NCBI GenBank assembly: GCA_949358305.1 | Contig: OX442317.1 | Location: 4,406,186-4,470,185, forward strand | Length of the DNA stretch: 64,000 nucleotides | DNA from: Strigamia acuminata | Lineage: Eukaryota; Arthropoda; Chilopoda; Geophilomorpha; Linotaeniidae | Reading direction: 5' to 3' | Part shown: in pieces, positions 55,822 to 64,000 of the stretch | Numbering within the stretch: position 1 is the stretch's first letter | How the letters are laid out: the number at the start of each line of letters is the position of its first letter | Notes under the pieces: generated by a model | The model's database searches: none | Seen by the model: only the letters and a program-made list of their open reading frames with translations | What the model was told of the DNA's origin: nothing | Translations under genes and position numbers: made by a program

Positions 55822-57377
55822 ATGGCCGAATTCCTGAACGATCCTGACGAGTCGCCAGTAAAATATTTTCGGAAACAAAATAAAACGTTACATTCAGGCA
55901 CAAGACAAATTATTTTAAATATTTATTCAAAATTTAGAGAAAATGGGTTCGGTGGTATAAAAAAATGTGTAGCTTTGACCTCAGAATTTTCTGGAATTGG
56001 AAAATCGACAGTGGAGAGGATTCGTAATGAGTGGATTAATGCAGAAATATCATGTGAAGCACCAACATTAACGTCACCTGGTAAAAAAAGGCTAAATCGT
56101 GCATCTCGTTTTCATAATTTTGATGATTTTCACTTGGCATCAATTCGAAGAATTATCCATTCATCTTTTTTTGCAATAGGAATTCCACCAACTCTTAAAA
56201 AAGTAAGATATAAATTCAAAAACTAAAACTCCAATGTTTACAATAATTAATTTACATGCTCACTGTAGATAAAAGCAAAATTAGAAGAAGATGGATCATT
56301 TCCAAAGATTGCATCAACTTCTCTAAGATGCATTTTAACTCAAAAAATGGGTTTCAAATATAAACGCCGGGGAAGAAGGGCAATGTTAATCGAATCACAA
56401 GAAATAATTTTGCTTCGTTGTCGATATTTACGAAAAATTCGTAAATATCGTCAACAAAATCGTAATATTTATTACACCGACGAGACTTGGGTTAACGCTG
56501 GTCATGTTGTTTCTCACACTTGGACTGACAGCACTATTGAAACAGCTGCTCAGGCAAAAACAACATGCTTGACAACTGGATTAAAAAATCCATCAGGAAA
56601 AGGCAAGAGATTAATTATCACCCATTGTGGTAATGAAAATGGATTTGTAAATGGAGCACTGCTGCTGTTTGAAAGTAAAAACGATGGGGATTATCACCAG
56701 GATATGAATGGAGATGTGTACGAAAATTGGTTTTCTCAATTATTGACTCTCATTCAGCCAAACAGTGTTGTTGTCATCGATAATGCGCCATACCATACAG
56801 TCAGAGTTGAACAGATTCCAGCAACAAAATGGCGAAAAGCTGAAATACAAAAATGGCTGACAGAAAAAAGAATAAACTTCTCATACAATATGACCAAACC
56901 GGAACTCCTGCATTGTGTTCAAAAACATAAACATCGATTTTTGCGATACAAAGTTGATGAAATGGCACAGGCACAAGGACATGTTGTGTTACGTTTACCA
57001 CCATACCACTGCATGCTAAACCCGATAGAAACAGTATGGGGACAAATAAAAAATGATGTTGCCAGAAAAAACACAACATTCAAATTGCCAGACGTGAAAA
57101 AATTATTTCTTGAAGCAGTGGACAATGTAACACCTGAAAATTGGAAGAATCACATTAAACATGTTCATAAAGAGGAAATTAAGATGTGGCAATTGGAAGG
57201 ATTAACAGAAAACCAAGAAGTAAATTAAATGATGTTATAATATTTATTGTTAAATCCTAATACATTTAATTTTAGATACAACCATTAATAATCCATGTAA
57301 ATAGTGATTCTGATTCAAATACCGAAAGTGAGGAGGATGAAAATGCAATGCTGGACCATGGTGATGACAGTGTTTGA
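55822..57377 (+). CDS. DDE transposase (three exons, DD82E triad)
   Basis: Exons 55822-56202, 56269-57219 and 57276-57377 give 477 residues; introns are 66 and 56 bp, both GT-AG. The N-terminal half has a likely helix-turn-helix (around SEFSGIGKSTVERIRNEW) and basic stretches (KYKRRGRR). The catalytic core shows D198 (YYTDETW), D298 (VVVIDNAPYH) and E381 (MLNPIETVWGQIK), 82 residues lying between the second D and E; this is the DDE_3-type fold of IS630/Tc1/mariner enzymes. It cuts and rejoins the element ends at TA. No stop or frameshift breaks the spliced frame. Without splicing intron 2, translation stops three codons later (after VN); with it, the enzyme gains a 33-residue acidic tail (SDSDSNTESEEDEN). 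Splicing is inferred from signals and frame. Confidence 0.88.
56203..56268 (+). other. Transposase intron 1
   Basis: AAAAAA/GTAAGAT donor and CACTGTAG/ATAAAAGC acceptor. The intron contains an in-frame stop (aaaaactaa), and removal joins codon 127 to an open 26-codon lead-in to the second exon. Confidence 0.85.
57220..57275 (+). other. Transposase intron 2 (controls the acidic C-terminus)
   Basis: Donor CAAGAA/GTAAAT, acceptor TTAATTTTAG/ATACAACC. The frame stays open for 33 more codons, rich in D, E and S, to TGA at 57375-57377. Retention gives an early stop. Confidence 0.75.
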
Positions 57378-57479
57378 TCATCTGATGCCTATTTAAATTA
57401 GAATTTATATTTGTAATACTTGTTTATTATTGTTCATTATTTATATTCACTTACTTTTAATTTAACTGCCTAAAAATTT

Positions 57480-57485
57480 AATAAA
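57480..57485 (+). terminator. Polyadenylation signal AATAAA of the transposase gene
   Basis: Canonical hexamer 103 bases after the TGA and within the element. Confidence 0.6.
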
Positions 57486-57598
57486 TCCATGTTCTACTTG
57501 ACTCGCGCTTAAGCCTCATACTCTGTAACAATTGAAACTTCATTTCAGCTTAAAAAAAAGTACCTCTGGCGGACTGATACAATGCTGCGCACTAGGCC

Positions 57599-57641
57599 AT
57601 GCGCAGTTAAGATTTAGCTTCAAGATACCGTGCACAGACTT
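57599..57641 (-). repeat. Right terminal inverted repeat of the transposon
   Basis: Inverse of 55556-55598; ends cagactt just before the TA duplication. Confidence 0.9.
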
Positions 57642-58140
57642 TAGTCTAGTCTTTTTCTCTCTTTTTGAGGTTTTTCTAGTCTAGTCTTTTTCTCTCTTTT
57701 TGAGGTTTTTTTTAGTCTAGTCTTTTAGTTTTTTTTGAGGTTTTTCTAGTTTAGTCTTTTAGTTTTTTGAGGTTTTTCTAGTCTAGTCTTTTAGTTTTTT
57801 TAGGTTTTTCTAGTCTAGTCTTTTTCTCTCTTTTTGAGGTTTTTCTAGTCTAGTCTTTTTCTCTCTTTTTGAGGTTTTTTTTAGTCTAGTCTTTTAGTTT
57901 TTTTTGAGGTTTTTCTAGTTTAGTCTTTTAGTTTTTTGAGGTTTTTCTAGTCTAGTCTTTTAGTTTTTTTAGGTTTTTCTAGTCTAGTCTTTTTCTCTCT
58001 TTTTGAGGTTTTTCTAGTCTAGTCTTTTTCTCTCTTTTTGAGGTTTTTTTTAGTCTAGTCTTTTAGTTTTTTTGAGGTTTTTCTAGTTTAGTCTCTTAGT
58101 TTTTTGAGGTTTTTCTAGTCTAGTCTTTTAGTTTTCTTTT
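57642..58140. repeat. T-rich tandem array, right part (169-bp period)
   Basis: Three copies of a 169-bp unit. The landmark ctagtctttttctct recurs at 57646, 57815 and 57984, with a second, internal one at 57681 and 57850. Continues the array broken by the transposon. Confidence 0.92.
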
Positions 58141-58199
58141 ACATGTTTATTCGCATTTAATCTATAAGTATAAGTTATAAGAAGATTGTAGCATAACAG

Positions 58200-58291
58200 C
58201 TATTGTAGCTGTGCGGTATCTTCTTCACATGTTGTGGCAGTGGCTTTGGACTCTGGGCTTATGGGTTCGAATCCCAATGGAATCAATTTTT
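58200..58291 (+). repeat. tRNA-like unit 4 (degenerate)
   Basis: A-like TAGCTGTGCGG at 58206 (or, alternatively, TGGCAGTGGC near 58235), perfect B box GGTTCGAATCC at 58264-58274 with a TGGG/CCCA arm, and a T run from 58287. The acceptor stem is not convincing. Confidence 0.55.
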
Positions 58292-58360
58292 AATTTTTAT
58301 TTTAATTTTTTTTTAAATTAATAATTAAATAATTAAATAATTAAATAATTATAATTAGAT

Positions 58361-58440
58361 TAGTTCGGATTCGAACCCGAACACATGTCCGTCGTTAAGT
58401 TTCAAAATACTAAACATCTAACCTCGAAGCTACTGCTTCT
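58361..58440 (-). repeat. tRNA-like unit 5 (degenerate, minus strand)
   Basis: On the minus strand: A-like TAGCTTCGAGGTTAGA and perfect B box GGTTCGAATCC (58367-58377) within a 6-bp perfect arm (GTTCGG/CCGAAC). Its body resembles unit 6. Confidence 0.6.
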
Positions 58441-58537
58441 TGTTATTATCCTTATGTCTAAATTGCCTTCTTATAGATTTAAGAGAGAAAATTAGTAGAA
58501 AATAACAAAGCAGAATTTTTTCTTATTTAAATTTATC

Positions 58538-58632
58538 GATCTCTGGATTTGAACACAGACACATGTTCTTTATTTATCTTATTTATCACGTCTCCAAATA
58601 TCAGCCATCATACCTCGGAGCCACCACTCCTT
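58538..58632 (-). repeat. tRNA-like unit 6 (degenerate, minus strand)
   Basis: Minus strand: A-like TGGCTCCGAGGTATGA and B-like TGTTCAAATCC (58545-58555). Similar to unit 5 through the A-box region (both preceded by a GNAGNNGTNGCT-like run) and carrying ACATGT just upstream of the B box. Confidence 0.55.
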
Positions 58633-58744
58633 CTTATCTACTCTTCTCATCTTCTCATCTACTGCTTAATTCTCTTACTTACAGATTGCGTAATTGATTA
58701 AGAGATAAAAAATGTTTAAAAATAATTTTCTTCGTCATCTGAAT

Positions 58745-58828
58745 TGCACTGGATTCGAACTAGAGGCTTTGAATGCACGTGTCCTCTCAAGATAATACTG
58801 GAAACGCATCGCACGAGCCACTGCTCCT
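58745..58828 (-). repeat. tRNA-like unit 7 (degenerate, minus strand)
   Basis: Minus strand: A-like TGGCTCGTGCGATGCG and B box AGTTCGAATCC (58751-58761), with a long intervening region containing GGACACGTG. Confidence 0.55.
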
Positions 58829-58904
58829 CACCCTAACTCTTTCCTTAACTCCTGTACTTAAGCAAGGAAAGAAAATTAAAAAGAAAAGAAAAATTTAAAC
58901 ATCA

Positions 58905-58950
58905 ACTCAGGATTCGAACACACTACATCTAACTCCGAAAGCCAAAGCTA
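58905..58950 (-). repeat. tRNA-like unit 8 (short, minus strand)
   Basis: Minus strand: A-like TTGGCTTTCGGAGTTAGATG followed closely by B box TGTTCGAATCC (58910-58920), then a T-rich tail. Shorter than the others, as if the anticodon and variable region had been lost. Confidence 0.45.
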
Positions 58951-59229
58951 AACCCAATGAACGACGAGCCCCACAGTCACAGTGGCTTAGAAATGAGTAT
59001 TTTAACCTTAAAAACTACAAAGTATCAGCTGTCATACATCCCAATGTTTGCAACATTTACCGTTTAAGCCAATTTTTCTATATTGAAATCTGGTCGTAAA
59101 TATGCGGTTTGAATAAGAATAATAAAATTTTAGAAATAAAAATGAAATCTTTTTATATTTTTTTTATTTGTCTATTTTTGTTTCCTCCTTTAGACATGAG
59201 TTGGTTTTATGTCTATTTCACACTTTTGC
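58951..59229. other. Spacer, nothing recognised
   Basis: AT-rich sequence between the tRNA-like cluster and the second satellite arm. Confidence 0.45.
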
Positions 59230-60760
59230 TATTGCCACTACGGGAATCGACTTTTTAGCACTTTTTAAAATTTGGAAAAAAAGCAAAGGCTTGTATGGAA
59301 AAATGGCCAAAATTGGCAAAAATTGAAAAAATGCCAGAAATGAGCCCAATCGACCTGAAATGAGCTAAAAATCGACTAAATATTGCAGAGATATAGTCGA
59401 AAAACGGAATTTTTCAAGTGAAAAAGTTGTCTGAAAAATTGGTTTTTCGCAGATATCTCAACAACTGTAACAGTTGGGCATATGCATGTGATATTTAATC
59501 AATTTTTTAGCTCATTTCAGGTCGATTGGGCTCATTTCCAGCAGTTTTTCAATTTTTGCCAATTTTGACAAAAACCCAAAGGCTAACCTATGGAGAAATT
59601 GCCAAAATCGGTCCAAAATTGAAAAACTGCTGGAAATGAGCCCAATCGACCTGAAATGAGCTAAAAAATCGTCTAAATATCACATTCCTATGCCTATCTG
59701 TTACGCTTGCAGAGATATGGTCGAAAAACGGAATTTTTCAAGTGAAATAGTTGTCTGAAAACTTGGTTTTTCGCAGATGTGTGCCAAAACGTGGCAAAAT
59801 GTGTGCAAAACCGTGGTAAAATGTGTGCAAAAACTTGGCAAAATGTGTGCAAAAACGTGGTAAAATATGTGCAAAAACTTGGCAAAATGTGTGCAAAAAG
59901 TGGCAAAATGTGTGCCAAAATGTGGCAAAATGTGTGCCAAAAGTGGCAAAATGTGTGCAAAAACGTGGTAAAATATGTGCAAAAACTTGGCAAAATGTGT
60001 GCCAAAAGTGGCAAAATGTGTGCAAAAACGTGGTAAAATATGTGCAAAAACTTGGCAAAATGTGTGCAAAAACGTAGTAAAATATGTGCAAAAACTTGGC
60101 AAAATGTGTGCCAAAAGTGGCAAAATGTGTGCCAAAATGTGGCAAAATGTGTGCCAAAAGTGGCAAAATGTGTGCCAAAACGTGGCAAAATGTGTGCAAA
60201 AACATGGTAAAATATGTGCAAAAATTTGGTCGAAAAACCAAGTTTTCTGACAACTTTTTTCTCTTGAAAAATTTCGTTTTTCGACCACATCTCTGCAACC
60301 GTAACAAATAGGCATATGCATGTGATATTTAATCGATTTTTTAGCCCATTTCCGATCGATTAAGCTCATTTCTGGCACTTTTTCAATTTTGGACCGATTT
60401 TGGCAATTTCTCCATAGGTTAGCCTTTGGGTTTTTGTCAAAATTGGCAAAAATTGAAAAACTGCTGGAAATGAGCCCAATCGACCTGAAATGAGCTAAAA
60501 AATCGTCTAAATATCACATTCCTATGCCTATCTGTTACGCTTGCAGAGATATGGTCGAAAAACGCAATTTTTCAAGTGAAATAGTTGTCTGAAAACTTGG
60601 TTTTTCGCAGATGTGTGCCAAAACGTGGTCTGCAAAAACTTGGCAAAATGTGTGCAAGAACTTGACAAAATATGTGCAATAACATGGTAAATGTGTGCAA
60701 AACCGTGGTAAAATGTGTGCAAAAACTTGGCAAAATGTGTGCAAACCTTCAGAGCCACAA
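59230..60760 (-). repeat. Higher-order satellite, inverted arm 2
   Basis: Same family as 51391-54793, with the minisatellite in the opposite orientation (gtgtgcaaaaacttggcaaa). Palindromic spacers lie at about 59245-59440, 59440-59775 and 60225-60615; minisatellite blocks lie at 59775-60225 and 60615-60745. The palindrome arms here are more alike (tcatttcaggtcgattgggc against gcccaatcgacctgaaatga), so these may be closer to the ancestral unit. Frames of up to 225 codons are open in three registers and are artefacts. Confidence 0.92.
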
Positions 60761-61100
60761 GAACACCTGCAAGTTATTGCCATTTAAAATCTAAGAATCT
60801 TAGATAGAAAAAAGGACTTAGAAAAAAAAACATCTTACCAATTAAAAACTTCGTCACATATCAGCAAAACCAATTTGAGGATTAGAGTTATGGATTTTCT
60901 ATTTCAGTGTTACAAAACATATTCTTCATATATCTTGATCCGCCTTGTATATTCATGCAAGTCCTTGTTTGTGAGTTTCAATTTACCTAATTGACAAATG
61001 GCACCTTTTTTTTCAAACTTTTAATGGAGACCAAAAAAAAACTAAAATTAAAAAAAAAAAATATTGAACATAGAAACATTGTTTTAACTGTACAGTAAAA
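60761..61100. other. Spacer between satellite and LMO-B 3' end
   Basis: AT-rich with A-runs; no gene recognised. Confidence 0.45.
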
Positions 61101-61120
61101 GAAAAGATTTTTATAGACAC

Positions 61121-61126
61121 TTTATT
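61121..61126 (-). terminator. Candidate polyadenylation signal of LMO-B
   Basis: TTTATT on + reads AATAAA on -, repeated in tandem at 61125. It lies about 430 bases after the LMO-B stop, giving a plausible 3' untranslated region of 61121-61551. Confidence 0.45.
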
Positions 61127-61551
61127 TATTTATTTTATTTTTTTTATTTTATAATTCTTTTATATTATTTTCAGTTTGGAATAATCTTCTTTCATGTACA
61201 AGTTCAGTCTCAGCATTGAGCCTCTTACTTTACTTCCGGAAAGCAAAGAAGCGTTGACTAGAAACGCATTGTACCCCTCTCTCTTCTCCAAGTTGCAACA
61301 ATCGATTCCGATAAACGTCAATTCCCCCCAGACACACACATCACTTAATTATTGCTGTAAAACGACGTCCTTAAACTTCTGCTCAATGCAAAACAACAAA
61401 AAAGTCCTCCGCGACTGCATGACAATCATCAGTCCGGCATTATTCGCAACAACAATGGCTGCAACATCAGGCGACGTCACGCCGGTGCAGTTTTACTGGC
61501 TGCTGCTCGGCGTCGGGGCCGTCTCGGAGGCGGACGCCGCGTCTGTAGTTG

Positions 61552-61762
61552 TTATTTGCCATCAAAAGTCAGTGAGTCTGGACTTCCGTACCCACTCGAT
61601 CCATCGTCGTTGACTACTGGTGGTAAATTCTGCGTCTGGCGTTTAATATGAGCTATACTATTGTAGTTGTACGGCATGTTTGCGAATACCATCCGTTCTT
61701 CATAATCGTATTCGCAAAGTATTTTGTTTTCGCACAGGTAAAATCGGTCGCCCACGCAGAAC
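61552..61762 (-). CDS. LMO: LMO copy B, terminal coding exon
   Basis: Minus strand, acceptor tttccgaag before GTTCTGCGTG. Encodes the end of LIM2 ([22 protein letters not shown], with the last Cys and Asp ligands) and a tail ending SSGYGSPDSLTFDGK. LIM2 differs from copy A by D to E in this exon; the tail has diverged strongly except for the FDGK end. 69 residues plus stop. The intron to the previous exon is only 104 bases (61763-61866), against 2,722 in copy A. Confidence 0.93.
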
Positions 61763-61866
61763 CTTCGGAAACAAACAATGACAACACATTATTAACATGA
61801 TAAGAACTTAGTAATTGTAAAATTCCATTTCGAGTTAAAAATTGCAAAACATTTTGATTTGCTCAC

Positions 61867-61992
61867 CTGTGATTACACTGTTGGCACGCAAAACATTCGA
61901 GATGATAAACGTTGCCCCGAGCGCGCATCACCATTTCGAACGCTGGTATCATTTTGGAGCAGGCGGAACAGTAACCCGTCGTCCCAAACAAC
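61867..61992 (-). CDS. LMO: LMO copy B, LIM2 exon (partial gene)
   Basis: Minus strand, acceptor cgttggcag, donor CACAG/GTGAGC. 126 bases, the same boundaries and phase as 46960-47085 and the same 41 whole-codon residues (LFGTTGYC...CQQCNH). Zinc ligands C, C, H, C, C, C are all present. The LIM1 exon should lie to the right on the minus strand. I could not find it up to 64000, so the gene is cut by the window edge or has an intron over 2 kb. The role should match copy A: a nuclear LIM adaptor. Confidence 0.94.
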
Positions 61993-64000
61993 CTGCCAAC
62001 GAGAAAGAAAAGAATTTCCACATTAGTTGCTGAGCCAATTGGATTTTGATTGAGCTTCAAAAGGACTACTAATTTTATTGTTTCATATCCATTACGTGGA
62101 CTTAGTTTCACAAAAGCCATCCAACGTCTTTGGATCTAATGTTGTTTGTGCAATACATCTACTCCCGCTCTACACTCTAGTAAGCTTAGATTGAAGTTGT
62201 CCGATTCTTTTTTTTTAAATTGGTTTTCTAAGAACACAACTTTAATTCAATACAATAGTCTTGAGTGCGCACTACGAGTTGGCAACTTTAAAAGGATTCC
62301 TCGATTTACTCTTTACAAGTTCGTTTGTGGTTGACCACATCGTCAATTTAGTTATTGACTTTTTTTCCTGCTCAATAAGGGAGAGAGATAATTGTTATTT
62401 GTTAAGGAGAATAAAAATAATCTTCCCTAATCACACTGGTCGTAATCGCGAAATGTCTCAATTTACACCCAATTTAAAGCCACTAAAGCAATGCAGGAAA
62501 GTATGCACAATTATACACAGGCAAACTATTTTTTTTATGTATAATAAAAGTAACGAATTTATAAATAGAAAAGTATAACGAGTGTAGAAAATCAGTGATA
62601 GAAAAAAAAATTTTAATAGAGAAGTAATCTTCATCATCTAAGCACTTAAGAATTGCTAATTGAAAGTCAACCACGACTGCAATACAGAGTTGTTGCTCAA
62701 CATTTAGAAATTCAACCTAAATGGAAAAAAAATATTGACTTTGCAAAAATTTAAAAATTGTATCTCAAATGGATAAAACCCTACACCGGAAGAAATTCTG
62801 CCACCCATGTCAAATCAAATCAAATCAAACCAATCAATTTATCAACGAATAAAAATACATAGCGCAAAATTGGAATAGAATTAGGTAAGCAAAAACTGTT
62901 TAAAAATATTAATTCAAACAAACCTAAAGGATTTTACGTTTGAAAAACCGATTTCTAGTTTCACTTGACCACATGTGAGACACGAGTGAATGACAGTTGA
63001 GAAACTTTAACCGTTTCCACTGAGGAAAAAAAATCATATACAAAACAAATAAAATGTGCAAGTAAAACTTAATTGTGGCGGAACTGAACTAATCATTTCC
63101 TTAAAACTTCGTGAACATTTACTCCCAAATAAAAGGTTAAGCATTTTTTTCCCCCGTCCTTTCTGGGCAATTCTCCAATTCCATTCTGCCATCTATTGGT
63201 TTGCTTAGTCCCCTCCAAATAGGATAATGTTCCAAATATATAAAAAAAAACCAAAAAATCTTTTAAGTTTCAGTCGGATCAATTCAACACAATCAGATAT
63301 AACATTTCCCCTCTCCCTTAAAAAAATTGATGAGCAAATTGATTTGATCACCCAGATTATGTTATAAATGGCAAATTAAGTCCAAACAATCTCAAAACCC
63401 ATCTAAAAACAACTTCAAAACAAAGAAAAAAGAAAATCAGTTACGATAAATGCAACATAAGCCAATAAAGATGATGGTGTAATCAGGAGAAGCAAAAAAA
63501 ACTAAAGCGGCGAAAAAAGATGAATGAGAGAAAGAATCTTCGACGGAGCGGACTGAATATTGGCAGATGCCAAACAAGATGATCGTCCAACTATTCTTTT
63601 TTTTTCTTTTTTTACTTCTTGCTTCAATTATCCTTGGGGAAGAAGCAGCCATATTTCATGGCTCAATTTGATGTAATTCCACCACCAAATGGCCTCTCTC
63701 TCAGTTGCTGATACAATCACGGAATATAATTGGATGGCGACTTGGAAACTCTTAAATGCCCTCCGATGAATTGTTTGCCCTCGCCTGACTGACAGGCCGG
63801 GGGAAGATGGGAAAAGCAAACGCACGCGCCACCGCCATTTTTAACAAGTGCACTCAGACATCCAATGGGCATTTGGGGATTTGGGCCGGCGCAGCGACAA
63901 CCCCAGCACCGACTCACTCCGGCGCTAGCGCTAGTGCTAGTGCTAGTGCCAGCCGACCGCGCGTGTCATTACGATCGATGATAAGGCGAATAGCAATGCA
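61993..64000 (-). other. Probable LMO-B intron
   Basis: No LIM1-like Cys pattern on the minus strand. AT-rich with several short open frames. A GCTAGCGCTAGTGCTAGTGC-type hexamer run occurs near 63923-63950. If LMO-B has the same structure as LMO-A, all of this is intron. Confidence 0.5.

Larger units (their letters stand above)
55556..57641 (+). mobile_element. IS630/Tc1/mariner-type transposon (DD82E, Sailor-like), apparently complete
   Basis: 2,086 bp flanked by TA (55554-55555 and 57642-57643). Terminal inverted repeats are about 43 bp with 5 mismatches: left TAGTCGGTGCACGGTATCTT, right (inverse) AAGTCTGTGCACGGTATCTT, both continuing to AACTGCGCAT. It carries one spliced transposase gene and an AATAAA at 57480-57485 after the stop. 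The DD82E spacing matches a recently described group (named Sailor, as I recall it). The name should be confirmed by phylogeny; the element structure itself is directly visible. Confidence 0.92.

Noticed and set aside
56801-57125. Minus-strand frames within the transposase
   Set aside because: Shadows of the transposase coding strand.
54803-58950. Functional tRNA genes
   Set aside because: A and B boxes are present but acceptor and anticodon stems do not pair by eye, so I list them as tRNA-like repeats.
59694-60378. Minus-strand open frames of 189-225 codons
   Set aside because: Same satellite in inverse orientation, open in three registers; no domain and no splice or start evidence.
61194-61613. 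139-codon + strand open frame
   Set aside because: Antisense to the LMO-B 3' untranslated region and last exon; no recognisable domain.

Overview
This is a eukaryotic, animal-type window: long non-coding stretches, GT-AG introns, dispersed short inverted-repeat transposons and satellites. The only host gene family I can recognise is LMO (LIM-only transcription cofactor; vertebrate LMO1/LMO3, fly Beadex). The duplicated LMO genes, compact introns and repeat content suggest an invertebrate, perhaps an arthropod, but the sequence alone does not fix the phylum.

Layout. Positions 1 to about 45.8 kb hold no coding gene I can defend. This stretch carries MITE-like and foldback elements, several tandem arrays and, from about 30 kb on, a more GC- and CpG-rich section. 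Parts of it are probably upstream regulatory DNA and 5' untranslated exons of LMO. Two possible untranslated exons are marked (14717-14759 and one ending at 39039). LMO copy A lies on the + strand in three coding exons (45841-46076, 46960-47085, 49808-50027) and encodes 193 residues with two complete LIM zinc-binding domains. LMO copy B lies on the - strand and points toward A. Its last two coding exons are at 61867-61992 and 61552-61762; its LIM1 exon is not in the remaining 2 kb and is presumably beyond the right edge. The LIM2 exons of A and B encode identical protein but differ at 18 synonymous sites.

The 11 kb between the convergent LMO genes is the most unusual part. It contains: (i) a palindrome-plus-minisatellite higher-order repeat array at 51391-54793, with a second array in opposite orientation at 59230-60760; (ii) between these two arms, at least seven tRNA-like loci, those left of centre on + and most of those right of centre on -; (iii) a 169-bp-period T-rich array; and (iv) an apparently intact IS630/Tc1/mariner-type transposon (55556-57641) inserted at TA inside that array. 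The transposon has 43-bp terminal inverted repeats and a three-exon DD82E transposase of 477 residues, with an acidic tail reached only by splicing. Removing it restores the 169-bp array period exactly, which indicates a clean and probably young insertion.

Expected function: both LMO proteins would be nuclear LIM adaptors that bind LDB/Chip-type partners and regulate LIM-homeodomain or bHLH complexes. The transposon encodes its own mobility enzyme. The other features are repeats. Coordinates were read by eye; no alignment or database search was run.
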